Shown: piece after piece, positions 44,941 to 54,633 of the stretch
How the letters are laid out: each line of letters opens with the position of its first letter
Position numbering within the stretch: the first letter of the stretch is position 1
Translations under genes and position numbers: made by a program
Assembly (NCBI RefSeq): GCF_014208105.1
Contig: NZ_JACHMQ010000001.1
Coordinates: 2,170,001-2,234,000, forward strand
Length of the DNA: 64,000 bases
DNA from: Actinomadura coerulea
GTDB taxonomy: Bacteria; Actinomycetota; Actinomycetes; Streptosporangiales; Streptosporangiaceae
Direction: 5' to 3'
Notes under the pieces: generated by a model
Database searches by the model: none
Told to the model about the DNA's origin: nothing
Seen by the model: the letters and a program-made list of their open reading frames with translations, nothing else

Positions 44941-45873
44941 TCAGTGCGCGCCGAGCAGGTCCACGACGAACACCAGCGTGTCGTTCCCCTTGATGCCGAA
45001 CTGCGCCAGCCCCTTCGCCCCGTACCCGAGGGCCGGCGGCACCACCAGCAGGACACGGCTGCCGACCCGCTGGCCCACCAGGCCCTGGTCCCAGCCCTTC
45101 ATGACCTGGCCGGTCCCGATCATGGCCCCGAACGGGTGGCCCTCCGACCAGGAGGAGTTGAACACCTTCCCGTCGCGCCAGAAGTAGCCGCCGTACTGCA
45201 GCGCCACCAGCTGGCCCTTGCGCACGGCCGGGCCGTCCCCCTTGACCAGGGTCCGGACCTGGAGGCGCTTCGGCGGGGCGGAGCGCGGCATCGTCACCGC
45301 GGGCGCCTGCCCGGCCGCCGCGTCCGCCACCTTCGGCAGCCCGGGCTCGTCCAGCGGCGCCTGGCGCGCGCCGTGCGGCCCCGCCGTCCGCGGGTACACC
45401 GCCCGGACGTCCAGGACGTACACCAGCGTGTCGCCGCCGCCCACCTGGTGCTTCGGGTCGCCCTTGTCGCCGAAGCCGTCCTTCGGCGGGATCCGGGTCA
45501 CCACCCGCGTTCCCGGCCGCACCCCGTCGAACGCCTTCGTCAGGCCGGGCACCAGCCGGCCCGTGGGGAACGCGCCCGGCTCGCCCTTGGAGTAGCTGCT
45601 CGCCAGCAGCTTGCGCCCGCCCTTGTTCCACCGGTAGCCGACGTAGTCGGCCACGACGAGGTCGCCCTTGCGCGCCGCCGTCCCCCGGCCCTTCTTCACG
45701 GTCCTCACCGCGAAGGAGTCACCGGGCGCCCCCTTGGGGAACTTCACCTGCGGCAGCTTCCCGAACTCCCCGCCCACCTCGACGTCCACGCCGCCGCCCG
45801 AGCAGGCGGCGGACAGCGCGAGCGGCAGGGCGAGCACGACGGCCGCGGGGAGGAACCGAACACGACGGCGCAT
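44941..45873 (-). CDS. Tandem FKBP-type peptidyl-prolyl isomerase lipoprotein
   Basis: A 310-residue secreted lipoprotein (signal peptide, lipobox LSAAC, Cys24) with two FKBP domains, about 60-160 and 210-309. The second keeps active-site-like residues (VFNSSW, MKGWDQGL, PPALGYG, DTLVFVVDLL). The first has changed several of them (LLASSY, VPGLTKAF in place of the Trp motif, PKDGFGD in place of the Tyr loop), so it may bind rather than catalyse. It probably assists folding of exported proteins. Streptomyces is recalled to have FKBP genes in the same spot next to pafA. Confidence 0.92.
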   Translation of the reverse strand: MRRRVRFLPAAVVLALPLALSAACSGGGVDVEVGGEFGKLPQVKFPKGAPGDSFAVRTVKKGRGTAARKGDLVVADYVGYRWNKGGRKLLASSYSKGEPGAFPTGRLVPGLTKAFDGVRPGTRVVTRIPPKDGFGDKGDPKHQVGGGDTLVYVLDVRAVYPRTAGPHGARQAPLDEPGLPKVADAAAGQAPAVTMPRSAPPKRLQVRTLVKGDGPAVRKGQLVALQYGGYFWRDGKVFNSSWSEGHPFGAMIGTGQVMKGWDQGLVGQRVGSRVLLVVPPALGYGAKGLAQFGIKGNDTLVFVVDLLGAH

Positions 45874-46006
45874 ACGGGGTCCTTCGGGGGGTGGTGAGCG
45901 CTACTGCGCGCTCACCCTACCGCCCTGGTGACCTGCCGGTAACCTGCCGTGCCCGTGTCATCCCGCGCGGTCCGGAACGCTCGCCCGAGACCGCCGCGCC
46001 CCGCGC

Positions 46007-47365
46007 CTACATGCCGGCGATGAGCTTGTCCACGCGCTCGTCCACGGAGCGGAACGGGTCCTTGCACAGCACCGTCCGCTGCGCCTGGTCGTTCAGCTTC
46101 AGATGGACCCAGTCCACCGTGAAGTCGCGCCGCTTCTCCTGCGCCTTGCGGATGAACTCGCCCCGCAGCCGCGCCCGCGTCGTCTGCGGCGGAACCGACT
46201 TCGCCTCGAAGATGTCGAGGTCGCGCGACACCCGGTCGACCGAGCCCCGCTTCTCCAGCAGGTAGTACAGCCCGCGGTCGCGGTGGACGTCGTGGTAGGT
46301 GAGGTCGAGCTGGGCCACGCGCGGCGACGACAGCGGCAGGTCGTACTTGCGCCGGTACCGCTCGATCAGCTTGTACTTGATCACCCAGTCGATCTCGCGC
46401 GAGACCAGGTCGAGGTCGCCGGTCTCCACCGCGCGCAGGGTCCGCTCCCACAGCTCCAGCACCCGCTTGGCCGTCGCGTCGCCGCCCCGCGCGTCCACGA
46501 AGTCGCGCGCCTTGCCGTAGTACTCCTTCTGGATCTCCAGGGAGCTGGCCTCGCGGCCGTTGGCCAGCCGCACCTTCCGGCGGCCCGTCATGTCGTGGCT
46601 GACCTCGCGGATCGCCCGGATCGGGTTCTCCAGGGTGAGGTCGCGCATCACCACCCCGGCCTCGATCATCCGCAGCACGAGGTCGGTCGCCCCGACCTTG
46701 AGCAGCATCGTCGTCTCGCTCATGTTCGAGTCGCCGACGATCACGTGCAGGCGGCGGAACCGCTCGGCGTCCGCGTGCGGCTCGTCGCGGGTGTTGATGA
46801 TCGGACGGGACCGCGTCGTCGCCGACGACACGCCCTCCCAGATGTGCTCCGCCCGCTGCGACACGCAGTACACCGCGCCGCGGGGCGTCTGCAGGACCTT
46901 TCCGGCGCCGCAGATGATCTGCCGCGTCACCAGGTACGGGATCAGCACGTCCGCGAGCCGCCCGAACTCGCCGTGCCTCCCGACCAGGTAGTTCTCGTGG
47001 CAGCCGTAGGAGTTGCCGGCCGAGTCGGTGTTGTTCTTGAACAGGTAGATGTCGCCGGCGATGCCCTCCTCGCGGAGGCGCCGCTCGGCGTCGACCAGAA
47101 GACCCTCCAGGATCCGCTCGCCCGCCTTGTCATGCGTCACCAGGTCGACGACGCTGTCGCACTCCGGCGTCGCGTACTCCGGATGGCTCCCCACGTCCAG
47201 GTAGAGCCGGGCCCCGTTGCGAAGGAACACGTTGCTGCTGCGGCCCCACGACACGACCCTGCGGAACAGATAGCGCGCCACCTCGTCCGGTGACAACCGC
47301 CGCTGCCCGCGGAAGGTGCAGGTGACGCCGTACTCGTTCTCAAGCCCGAAGATGCGCCTGTCCAC
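46007..47365 (-). CDS. pafA: Pup-protein ligase PafA
   Basis: A 452-residue glutamine-synthetase-fold ligase that joins the C-terminal Glu side chain of Pup to target lysines using ATP. N-terminal [12 protein letters not shown] carries the Mg-binding Glu; [16 protein letters not shown] contains the catalytic Asp; [28 protein letters not shown] and [11 protein letters not shown] are the shared PafA/Dop signatures. The long Dop loop is absent, which separates it from Dop. GTG start at 47365 with weak ribosome binding site. The prcA terminator region lies upstream, so it may have its own promoter within 47366-47565. Confidence 0.96.
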   Translation of the reverse strand: MDRRIFGLENEYGVTCTFRGQRRLSPDEVARYLFRRVVSWGRSSNVFLRNGARLYLDVGSHPEYATPECDSVVDLVTHDKAGERILEGLLVDAERRLREEGIAGDIYLFKNNTDSAGNSYGCHENYLVGRHGEFGRLADVLIPYLVTRQIICGAGKVLQTPRGAVYCVSQRAEHIWEGVSSATTRSRPIINTRDEPHADAERFRRLHVIVGDSNMSETTMLLKVGATDLVLRMIEAGVVMRDLTLENPIRAIREVSHDMTGRRKVRLANGREASSLEIQKEYYGKARDFVDARGGDATAKRVLELWERTLRAVETGDLDLVSREIDWVIKYKLIERYRRKYDLPLSSPRVAQLDLTYHDVHRDRGLYYLLEKRGSVDRVSRDLDIFEAKSVPPQTTRARLRGEFIRKAQEKRRDFTVDWVHLKLNDQAQRTVLCKDPFRSVDERVDKLIAGM

Positions 47366-47565
47366 ACCAAGACCCTATGCGGCGCGGCCGTCACTTGGCA
47401 GTCTCTCGACCCACCGTTTCCGGCGAACGCGGCCGCCGCCCCCGAAGGCGCCCAAGGCGCCCGGCACGCCGCGGGCCCGCGGCGGCCGGGACGGTGGTCG
47501 CCGTCCCGGCACGCCGCGGGCCCGTCCCGGCGGGCGGGGCGCCGTCCCGGCGGCCCGCCCGCGCG
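47366..47565. other. Intergenic region between prcA and pafA
   Basis: 200 bases, extremely GC-rich, no gene. It contains an 18-base direct repeat (CGGCACGCCGCGGGCCCG at 47462-47479 and 47507-47524) and the hairpin at 47486-47509. The pafA promoter should lie in the part near 47370-47450. Confidence 0.55.
47486..47509 (-). terminator. Hairpin terminator after prcA
   Basis: CCGGGACGG/CCGTCCCGG, a perfect 9-base stem with a 6-base loop, 57 bases beyond the prcA stop on the minus strand. Confidence 0.65.
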
Positions 47566-48321
47566 TCAGTCCTCGTCCGCTCCGGAGGAGGACGCCGTCC
47601 CGCCGACGGCGTCCTCGCCGCCGGAGCCGGAGTCCTGCGCCGCCAGCAGGTCCCCGATGCGCGCCGCCGACAGCCGCTTGAACAGCCGGTGCTCGCGGTT
47701 GCGGTCCAGCACCGCGACCTCCAGCGAGGTCGCCTCCAGGTGCCGGTCGGAGTCCTGGGCCTCCAGCGCCCGCACCGCCGTGCGCAGGGCGTCCTCCAGC
47801 GAGGAGCCCTCCCGGTAGCCGTCCTTCAGCGACTGCGCCACCGCCTCGGCCTGCCCGCCCATGGCGACGTAGCCGTGCTCGTCGGCGACCGAGCCGTCGA
47901 ACGTCAGCCGGTAGATCTGGTCGGTGTCGGCGTCCTCGCCCACCTCCGCGACGACCAGCTCCACCTCGTACGGCTTGTTGGTCTCGGTGAAGATCGTGCC
48001 GAGCGACTGCGCGTACACGTTCGCCAGGCCCCGCGCCGTCACGTCGCGGCGGTCGTACTGGTAGCCGTTGATGTCGGCGTAGCGGACGCCCCCGAGCCGC
48101 AGGTTCTCGAACTCGTTGTACTTCCCCACCGCCGCGAACGCGATCCGGTCGTAGATCTCGCTGATCTTGTGCAGCGCCCGCGACGGGTTGTCCGCCACGA
48201 ACAGGATGCCGTCGTCGTACTGCAGCACCACGACACTGCGGCCGCGCGCGATGCCCTTGCGCGCGTAGTCCGCCTTGTCCTTCATCTGCTGTTCGGGCGA
48301 CACGTAGAACGGCATGGACAC
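47566..48321 (-). CDS. prcA: Proteasome alpha subunit
   Basis: A 251-residue 20S alpha subunit forming the gated end rings. [26 protein letters not shown] is the gate and H0 helix region, followed by [42 protein letters not shown]. No catalytic Thr is present, as expected. The C-terminus is Gly/Ser/Asp-rich ([21 protein letters not shown]). The GTG at 48321 gives MSMPF; the internal ATG two codons later (48315) is an alternative. Starts 15 bases after prcB, so the two are one operon. Confidence 0.96.
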   Translation of the reverse strand: MSMPFYVSPEQQMKDKADYARKGIARGRSVVVLQYDDGILFVADNPSRALHKISEIYDRIAFAAVGKYNEFENLRLGGVRYADINGYQYDRRDVTARGLANVYAQSLGTIFTETNKPYEVELVVAEVGEDADTDQIYRLTFDGSVADEHGYVAMGGQAEAVAQSLKDGYREGSSLEDALRTAVRALEAQDSDRHLEATSLEVAVLDRNREHRLFKRLSAARIGDLLAAQDSGSGGEDAVGGTASSSGADED

Positions 48322-48336
48322 CGGTCTGGATCCCTT

Positions 48337-49182
48337 CTATCGCAGCGGGGCGGTAGGACCGCCCGGCGAGTCGTAACGTGCGTCGACGACGGCCTGCGCC
48401 AGGGCGCCCACCTCGTCCTCGCCGAGCCGGCGGTACCCGTCCGCCGTCACCGACGCCACCACGGGGAAGATCCGGCGCGTCAGGTCGGGCCCGCCCGTCG
48501 CCGAGTCGTCGTCGGCCGCGTCGTACAGCGACTGGACGCACACCAGCGCCGCGTCCCGCGCCGACAGGTCGGGCCGGTAGAGCTTCTTCAGGGCGCCGCG
48601 CGCGAAGACCGACCCCGAGCCGATCGAGTGGAAGTCGCGCTCCTCGTAGCGGCCGCCCGCCGGGTCGTAGGAGAAGATCCGCCCCCCGTCCCGCTCCTCG
48701 TCGAAGCCCGCGAACAGCGGCACCACCGCCAGCCCCTGCATCGCCATCCCGAGGTTCTGCCGGACCATCGTCGCCAGGCGGTTGGCCTTGCCCTCGACCG
48801 ACAGCGTCCGGCCCTCGCGCTTCTCGTAGTGCTCCAGCTCGACCTGGAACAGCCGGACCATCTCGATCCCGATCCCGGCCGTGCCGGCGATCGCGATCGC
48901 CGAGAACTCGTCGGCCCGGAAGACCTTCTCGATGTCGCGCTGCGCGATGACGTTGCCCGCCGTCGCCCGCCGGTCGCCCGCCATCACCACCCCGCCGGGG
49001 AAGGCGACCGCGACGATCGTCGTCCCGTGCGGGATGTCCTCGCCCGCCCGCGCGGACGGCGGCGTCCGCCGGCCGGGCAGCAGGTCCGGGGAGTACGCCC
49101 CGAGGAACTCCGTGAACGACGACGTATCCGGGCTCGCGAACAACCCCGGCAGACGTCCGGTGTGCGAATCGTGGGACGCCAC
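48337..49182 (-). CDS. prcB: Proteasome beta subunit precursor
   Basis: A 281-residue N-terminal nucleophile hydrolase. A 53-residue propeptide ends at DIPHG; autocleavage should expose Thr54 ([27 protein letters not shown]), the catalytic Thr1, with the conserved Asp and Lys around DRRAT and EKVFRAD. It forms the inner rings of the 20S core that degrades pupylated proteins delivered by Arc. GTG at 49182 with GGGAAGGGAG upstream. Separated from pup by 283 bases and a hairpin, so it probably has its own promoter. Confidence 0.96.
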   Translation of the reverse strand: MASHDSHTGRLPGLFASPDTSSFTEFLGAYSPDLLPGRRTPPSARAGEDIPHGTTIVAVAFPGGVVMAGDRRATAGNVIAQRDIEKVFRADEFSAIAIAGTAGIGIEMVRLFQVELEHYEKREGRTLSVEGKANRLATMVRQNLGMAMQGLAVVPLFAGFDEERDGGRIFSYDPAGGRYEERDFHSIGSGSVFARGALKKLYRPDLSARDAALVCVQSLYDAADDDSATGGPDLTRRIFPVVASVTADGYRRLGEDEVGALAQAVVDARYDSPGGPTAPLR

Positions 49183-49465
49183 GCGACTCCCTTCCCCTCC
49201 ACCATGGCGCCGGTTTCGGCAATCTCACCGGCGCGGACTCTACGACCCTACTGTTCAAGGTCGCCCGCGCGCATGCCGCCCGATCACCGGTCCGATCAGC
49301 CCACGGCGAACCCGCCCCGCCGGCCCGCGGACCGCACGGGGCGCGCACACACGGACATGGGCGGGCCCGCACGGCCCACCCATGTCCTCACTACCGTGTC
49401 AAGTTGGAGTTCCGTCCCCGGAGAAACGGCGATTCGCTATGTGGCCGATCCGCCCGATACGGGGT
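49183..49465. other. Intergenic region between pup and prcB
   Basis: 283 bases without a gene. It contains the strong hairpin 49353-49387 just beyond pup and, nearer prcB, a minus-strand TAGGGT (complement of 49247-49252 approximately) that could be the -10 of a prcB promoter. Confidence 0.5.
49353..49387 (-). terminator. Hairpin terminator after pup
   Basis: GGACATGGG and CCCATGTCC arms extend inward to GGCC/GGCC with one mismatch pair, giving a stem of about 15 bases and a 5-base loop, 78 bases beyond the pup stop on the minus strand. Confidence 0.7.
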
Positions 49466-49675
49466 TCACTGTCCGCCCTTTTGGATATACGCGCGGACGA
49501 AGTCCTCGGCGTTCTCTTCCAGCACCTCGTCTATTTCGTCCAGGATCGAGTCCACGTCGTCGGTGAGCTTGTCCTGGCGCTCCTGCACGTCCTCGGTGGT
49601 CGTGGCCTCGGTCTCCTCGACCTCTTCCGTGCGCCGGGTGGTCTGCTTCTGACCGCCGGTGTCCTTCGTGGCCAT
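49466..49675 (-). CDS. pup: Prokaryotic ubiquitin-like protein Pup
   Basis: A 69-residue disordered modifier. It has a charged N-terminal half (MATKDTGGQKQTTRRTEEVE), a coiled-coil Arc-binding helix (DDVDSILDEIDEVLEENAEDFV) and the C-terminus YIQKGGQ. The final Gln must be deamidated to Glu by Dop before PafA can ligate it to lysines. ATG 49675 is fixed by GGAGG at the complement of 49682-49686, 6 bases upstream, and by family length; the longer frame upstream is not coding. Confidence 0.97.
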   Translation of the reverse strand: MATKDTGGQKQTTRRTEEVEETEATTTEDVQERQDKLTDDVDSILDEIDEVLEENAEDFVRAYIQKGGQ

Positions 49676-49958
49676 TCCGTACCTCCGCTCTGCCGGTGCC
49701 TCCGACCCTATCTCCGATCTTCGACGGTGCGCGGAACTCTCGGGTCCGTTTCGCCGTCTCCGCCCGGGGGCCGGGGGCATGCTCGGGTTATCGCCGGTCC
49801 GCCGCCCAGCGAAACGGGCGAACCAGCCACGAAACCGGCCCGTTACACGGCACGGCCGGGCCGCGGGGCCGACCGCCCGCCGGCCGTGCCCGGCGAGGCC
49901 GCGCCCGGCCGGTGCGCGGCCGGGCCCCCACGCCCGCGTGGCGCGCCCTCGCCGCCGT
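49676..49958. other. Intergenic region between dop and pup
   Basis: 283 bases with no gene. The dop side holds the hairpin 49903-49925; the pup side should contain the pup promoter, not clearly identified. Confidence 0.5.
49903..49925 (-). terminator. Hairpin terminator after dop
   Basis: GCCCGGCCG/CGGCCGGGC, a perfect 9-base stem with a 5-base loop, 33 bases beyond the dop stop on the minus strand. Confidence 0.55.
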
Positions 49959-51476
49959 TCAGCTCTGGCCGGTCAGGGTGGCCACGAGGTCCGCGGCGGT
50001 GCGGCAGCGGTCCAGCAGGGCGCCCACGTGCTGCTTGGTGCCCCGCAGGGGCTCCAGGGTGGGCACGCGCTGCAGCGACTCCCGGCCGGGGACGTCGAAG
50101 ATGACCGAGTCCCAGGAGGCCGCGGCGACGGACTCGGCGTACTGGCGCAGGCAGCGGCCCCGGAAGTAGGCCCGGGTGTCCTCCGGCGGGTCCTCCACGG
50201 CGGCCTCGACCTGCGCCTCGGTGACGACCCGGTCGACGCGGCCGCGGTCCACCAGGCGGTTGTAGAGGCCCTTGTCCGGCCTGATGTCGGTGTACTGCAG
50301 GTCGACGAGCTGCAGGCGCGGATGGGACCAGTCGAGGCTGTCGCGGCTGCGGTACCCCTCCAGCAGGGACAGCTTGGCGACCCAGTCGAGCTCGCGGGAC
50401 AGCTGCATCGGGTCGTCGCCGAGGCGGTGCAGGACGGACTCCCAGCGGTCGAGGACGTCCCTGGTCATCTCGTCCACGTCGGCGCCGAACCGGTCCTCGA
50501 CGTACTTGCGCGACTGCTCCAGGTACTCCATCTGGAGCTGGACCGCCGTCATCTTCCGGCCGTCGCGCAGCGTGAGCAGGTGCTTGCAGGACGGGTCGTG
50601 GGAGACCGCCCGGAGCGCGGCGACGGGCATGTCGACCGAGAGGTCGACGGTGAGGAAGCCGTCCTCGATCATGGCGAGGACGAGCGAGGTGGTGCCGAGC
50701 TTGAGGTAGGTCGACAGCTCGGCCATGTTGGCGTCGCCGATGATGACGTGCAGGCGCCGGTACTTCTCGGGGTCGGCGTGCGGCTCGTCGCGGGTGTTGA
50801 TGATCGGCCGCTTGAGGGTGGTCTCCAGCCCCACCTCCACCTCGAAGAAGTCGGCGCGCTGGCTGATCTGGAAGCCGTCGCCGCGGCCGTCCACGCCGAT
50901 GCCGACGCGGCCGGCGCCGCAGACGACCTGGCGGGAGACGAAGAACGGGGTGAGGTGCCGGACGATGTCGGCGAAGGGCGTCTCGCGGCGCATGAGGTAG
51001 TTCTCATGGCAGCCGTAGGAGGCGCCCTTGTTGTCGGTGTTGTTCTTGTAGAGCTGGATGGGGTGGGTGCCGGGGACGAGCGCGGCGCGGCGCGCGGCGT
51101 CGGCCATCACGCGCTCGCCCGCCTTGTCCCAGATGACGGCGTCGAGCGGGTTGGTGCACTCGGGCGCCGAGTACTCGGGGTGCGCGTGGTCGACGTACAG
51201 CCGGGCGCCGTTGGTGAGGATGACATTGGCGAGGCCGAGGTCCTCGTCGGTGAGCTGCGTCGGGTCGGCGACCTCGCGGGCGAGGTCGAAGCCGCGGGCG
51301 TCCCGGAGCGGATTCTCCTCCTCGAAGTCCCAGCGGGCCCTGCGGGCCCGTGCCGCCGACGCCGCCAGGTAGGCGTTGACGACCTGGGACGAGGTCACCA
51401 TCGCGTTGGCCCCTGGCTGCCCGGGTACGGAGATGCCGTACTCGGTCTCGATGCCCATCACCCGCCGAACACTCAT
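49959..51476 (-). CDS. dop: Deamidase/depupylase of Pup (Dop)
   Basis: A 505-residue PafA homologue that deamidates Pup-Gln and removes Pup from substrates. The N-terminus [10 protein letters not shown] holds the metal-binding Glu; [15 protein letters not shown] has the nucleophile-region Asp; [46 protein letters not shown] follow. The Dop-specific loop lies around residues 40-75 ([27 protein letters not shown]), distinguishing it from PafA. ATG at 51476 sits 7 bases from a -10-like TAGGCT with no ribosome binding site, which suggests leaderless translation. Needed because this Pup ends in Gln. Confidence 0.96.
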   Translation of the reverse strand: MSVRRVMGIETEYGISVPGQPGANAMVTSSQVVNAYLAASAARARRARWDFEEENPLRDARGFDLAREVADPTQLTDEDLGLANVILTNGARLYVDHAHPEYSAPECTNPLDAVIWDKAGERVMADAARRAALVPGTHPIQLYKNNTDNKGASYGCHENYLMRRETPFADIVRHLTPFFVSRQVVCGAGRVGIGVDGRGDGFQISQRADFFEVEVGLETTLKRPIINTRDEPHADPEKYRRLHVIIGDANMAELSTYLKLGTTSLVLAMIEDGFLTVDLSVDMPVAALRAVSHDPSCKHLLTLRDGRKMTAVQLQMEYLEQSRKYVEDRFGADVDEMTRDVLDRWESVLHRLGDDPMQLSRELDWVAKLSLLEGYRSRDSLDWSHPRLQLVDLQYTDIRPDKGLYNRLVDRGRVDRVVTEAQVEAAVEDPPEDTRAYFRGRCLRQYAESVAAASWDSVIFDVPGRESLQRVPTLEPLRGTKQHVGALLDRCRTAADLVATLTGQS

Positions 51477-51483
51477 ATCGTCG

Positions 51484-51489
51484 AGCCTA
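51484..51489 (-). promoter_or_regulatory. Candidate -10 of a leaderless dop promoter
   Basis: TAGGCT on the minus strand, 7 bases before the dop ATG. Transcription would start at or next to the A of ATG. No clear -35 was found. Confidence 0.45.
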
Positions 51490-51606
51490 TCGGGGCCGGG
51501 AGAGTGGAGCCATGGGGCCCGCTGTTAGCGGCGCGCGTGGCGCGGCACGCCCACGCGGCGGCCCCTGGGTGCAGGGGCCGCCGCGCGGGTGCGTCATCGC
51601 CGGGGG

Positions 51607-53370
51607 CTACAGGTACTGGCCGGTGTTGGCGACGGTGTCGATGGAGCGTCCGGCCTCGGAGCCCTTGGTCCCGGAGACCAGCGTGCGGATGTAGACGATC
51701 CGCTCGCCCTTCTTGCCGGAGATGCGGGCCCAGTCGTCGGGGTTGGTGGTGTTGGGCAGGTCCTCGTTCTCACTGAACTCGTCGACGCAGGCGGCCAGCA
51801 GGTGGTTGACCCGCATGCCCTTCTGGCCGGTGTCGAGGAACTGCTTGATGGCCATCTTCTTGGCGCGGTCGACGATGTTCTGGATCATCGCGCCGGAGTT
51901 GAAGTCCTTGAAGAACAGGACTTCCTTGTCCCCGTTGGCGTAGGTGACCTCCAGGAAGCGGTTCTCCTCGCTCTCGGTGTACATCCGCTCGACGGTGCGC
52001 TGGATCATCGCCTCGACGGTGGCCTCGGTGGAGCCGCCGTGCTCCTTGACGTCGTCGGGGTGCAGCGGAAGCCCGTGCAGGATGTACTTGGAGAAGATGT
52101 CCTTGGCGGCCTCGGCGTCCGGCCGCTCGATCTTGATCTTGACGTCCAGCCGCCCGGGCCGCAGGATCGCGGGGTCGATCATGTCCTCGCGGTTGGACGC
52201 GCCGATCACGATGACGTTCTCCAGGCCCTCGACGCCGTCGATCTCGCTGAGCAGCTGAGGGACGATGGTGTTCTCGACGTCGGAGGAGACCCCCGAGCCG
52301 CGGGTGCGGAAGATGGAGTCCATCTCGTCGAAGAACACGATGACCGGCGTCCCGGCGGACGCCTTCTCGCGGGCCCGCTGGAAGACCAGGCGGATGTGCC
52401 GCTCGGTCTCGCCGACGTACTTGTTCAGCAGCTCGGGGCCCTTGATGTTGAGGAAGAAGCTCTTCCCCTCCTGGCCCGTCTTCTCCGCGACCTGCTTGGC
52501 GAGCGAGTTCGCGACGGCCTTGGCGATGAGCGTCTTGCCGCAGCCGGGCGGACCGTAGAGCAGCACGCCCTTGGGCGGCCGGAGCTGGTGCTCGCGGAAC
52601 AGGTCGGCGTGCAGGTAGGGCAGCTCCACCGCGTCGCGGATCATCTCGATCTGCGATCCGAGGCCGCCGATCTCGTTGTAGGAGATGTCGGGGACCTCTT
52701 CGAGGACGAGCTCCTCGACCTCCGCCTTGTGGATCTTCTCGTAGGCGTAGCCGGACCTCGGTTCGAGCATGAGGGAGTCGCCCGCCCGCAGCGGGACGCC
52801 GCGCAGCGGCTCGGCGAGCTTGACCACGCGCTCCTCGTCGGCGTGCGCGATGACCAGCGCGCGCTCGCCGTCGTCGAAGAGCTCCTTGAGCATGACGACC
52901 TCGCCCTGCTCCTCGAACCTCAGCGCCTCGACGACGTTGAGGGCCTCGTTGAGCATGACCTCCTGGCCGCGCTGCAGTTCCTCGACGTCGACGGCCGGGC
53001 TGACGTTGACGCGCAGCTTGCGCCCGCCGGTGAAGATGTCGACCGTTCCGTCGTCTCGGGCGTCCAGGAAGACGCCGAATCCGGAGGGTGGTTGTGCGAG
53101 CCTGTCGACCTCCTCCTTGAGCGCCACGATCTGTTCGCGAGCCTCTTTGAGGGTCGCTACGAGACGCTCGTTCTGACCGGTTACGGCGGCCAGGTTGGCC
53201 TGCGCCTCATGGAGGCGTTCTTCCAGCACACGTACTTGGCGCGGGGACTCCGCGAGCTTACGGCGCAGCACGGAGATCTCCTCCTCCAGGAAGGAGATCT
53301 GCGTCTGGAGGTCCCGGACCTCCTTTTCGTGCTGCGCCCTGCGCGCCCCTGCATCGTCACGAGCGGCCAC
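51607..53370 (-). CDS. arc: Proteasome-activating AAA ATPase Arc/Mpa
   Basis: A 587-residue ring ATPase that binds Pup, unfolds the tagged protein and feeds the 20S core. N-terminal coiled coil (about 10-65: [22 protein letters not shown]), tandem OB domains (about 70-220), Walker A GPPGCGKT near 272, Walker [10 protein letters not shown], and a C-terminal QYL ending that matches the HbYX-like docking tail. GTG 53370 (start VAARDDAG) is chosen because GAGGAGG lies 9 bases upstream; an in-frame GTG six codons earlier would place that site inside the gene. Confidence 0.95.
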   Translation of the reverse strand: MAARDDAGARRAQHEKEVRDLQTQISFLEEEISVLRRKLAESPRQVRVLEERLHEAQANLAAVTGQNERLVATLKEAREQIVALKEEVDRLAQPPSGFGVFLDARDDGTVDIFTGGRKLRVNVSPAVDVEELQRGQEVMLNEALNVVEALRFEEQGEVVMLKELFDDGERALVIAHADEERVVKLAEPLRGVPLRAGDSLMLEPRSGYAYEKIHKAEVEELVLEEVPDISYNEIGGLGSQIEMIRDAVELPYLHADLFREHQLRPPKGVLLYGPPGCGKTLIAKAVANSLAKQVAEKTGQEGKSFFLNIKGPELLNKYVGETERHIRLVFQRAREKASAGTPVIVFFDEMDSIFRTRGSGVSSDVENTIVPQLLSEIDGVEGLENVIVIGASNREDMIDPAILRPGRLDVKIKIERPDAEAAKDIFSKYILHGLPLHPDDVKEHGGSTEATVEAMIQRTVERMYTESEENRFLEVTYANGDKEVLFFKDFNSGAMIQNIVDRAKKMAIKQFLDTGQKGMRVNHLLAACVDEFSENEDLPNTTNPDDWARISGKKGERIVYIRTLVSGTKGSEAGRSIDTVANTGQYL

Positions 53371-53615
53371 GCCCCGCCACCTCCTCACGAAGAGAGCCGA
53401 CGACCTACTGAGACCCTACCTATCTGGAGGGCTTCCGTAACCTGCCCATTCGGTGTTCGTGTCGTGCGGGGGTCTTCCGGGAGGGTTGGCAGGGGTGCCG
53501 TGGAGGTGGCACGGGTCGTGGGCTTACGACGTCCGGACCTGCGGCTTCGGCATCCCGGGCGTGTCGTGGCACGGCGTTTGCCGAGTCCGGTGGAGGGGCG
53601 CCGGAGTAATGTGAT
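53371..53615. other. Intergenic region upstream of arc
   Basis: 245 bases, no gene supported. It carries the arc ribosome binding site (53380-53386) and a minus-strand TAGGGT at 53413-53418 as possible -10, flanked by two more TAGG repeats. The half nearer trmI is featureless to the eye. Confidence 0.5.
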
Positions 53616-54572
53616 CTAGGCCTCGGCGAGATCCCCGGGCGCGGCGCCCGGCACGGGCGCGGCGTCGGAGGGGGCCGCGGCGTCGCCGGGCGCGGGGTGG
53701 GCGCCCTTCGCGGGGCGGCGGCGCCGGGCGGGCGGGGTCACCCCGTCGGCGAGGCGGCGCGCGGTGACGAGGAAGCCGGTGTGGCCGACCATGCGGTGGT
53801 CGGGGCGGACGGCGAGCCCGTCGACGTGCCAGGACCGCAGCATCGTCTCGAAGGCGTAGGGCTCGGCGAACCGGCCGTGGGAGCGCAGGTCCTCGACGAC
53901 CCGCGACATCTGGGTGGTGGTGGCGATGTAGACGCAGACCATGCCGCCGGGGACCAGGGCCTTGGCGACGGCGTCGAGGGTCTCCCAGGGCGCGAGCATG
54001 TCGAGGACGACGCGGTCGACGTCGGCCTCGGCGAGGGCGTCCTCCAGGGAGCCGACGGTGAGGCGCCAGGCGGGGTGGGGCCCGCCGAAGAACTTCTCGA
54101 CGTTGGCGCGGGCGATGTCGGCGAAGTCGGGCCTGCGCTCGTAGGAGGAGACGAGGCCGTGCTCGCCGACGGCGCGCAGCAGGAAGCAGGTGAGGGCCCC
54201 GGACCCGGCGCCGGCCTCGACGACGCGGGCCCCCGGGAAGATGTCGGCCATCGCGATGATCTGGGCGGCGTCCTTGGGGTAGACGACGGCGGCGCCGCGC
54301 GGCATGCGGAGGGTGAAGTCGGCGAGCAGCGGGCGGAAGGCCAGGTACTCGATGCCGCCGCTGGAGCGGAAGACGCTCCCCTCGGGGCTGCCGATCATGT
54401 CGTCGTGGGGGATCGAGCCCTTGTGCGAGTGGTACACCTTGCCGGGCTGGAGGGTGATGGTGTTGATCCGGCCCTTGGGGTCGGTGAGCTGAACCTGGTC
54501 GCCGGGGCGGAACGGGCCGTGCGGGACGCGGCCGGGCGAGGGGGCGGGACCGTCGGGTCGGGGTTCGCTCAT
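53616..54572 (-). CDS. trmI: tRNA (adenine-58-N1)-methyltransferase TrmI
   Basis: A 318-residue SAM-dependent methyltransferase making m1A58 in tRNA. N-terminal beta domain (FRPGDQVQLTDPKGRINTITLQPGKVYHSHKGSIPHDDMIG), SAM motif VVEAGAGSGALTCFLLRAVGEHG, motif IV DRVVLDMLAPWETLDAV. The C-terminal 45 residues are a low-complexity Pro/Ala/Arg tail longer than in most homologues. ATG at 54572. It lies directly upstream of arc on the same strand, a conserved actinobacterial neighbourhood. Confidence 0.94.
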   Translation of the reverse strand: MSEPRPDGPAPSPGRVPHGPFRPGDQVQLTDPKGRINTITLQPGKVYHSHKGSIPHDDMIGSPEGSVFRSSGGIEYLAFRPLLADFTLRMPRGAAVVYPKDAAQIIAMADIFPGARVVEAGAGSGALTCFLLRAVGEHGLVSSYERRPDFADIARANVEKFFGGPHPAWRLTVGSLEDALAEADVDRVVLDMLAPWETLDAVAKALVPGGMVCVYIATTTQMSRVVEDLRSHGRFAEPYAFETMLRSWHVDGLAVRPDHRMVGHTGFLVTARRLADGVTPPARRRRPAKGAHPAPGDAAAPSDAAPVPGAAPGDLAEA

Positions 54573-54633
54573 GGTGGTCAAGGCTAGCGGCGGGCGCGGG
54601 CAGGTCGGGCCGCCGCGGCGGCCCGCGGGGCGG

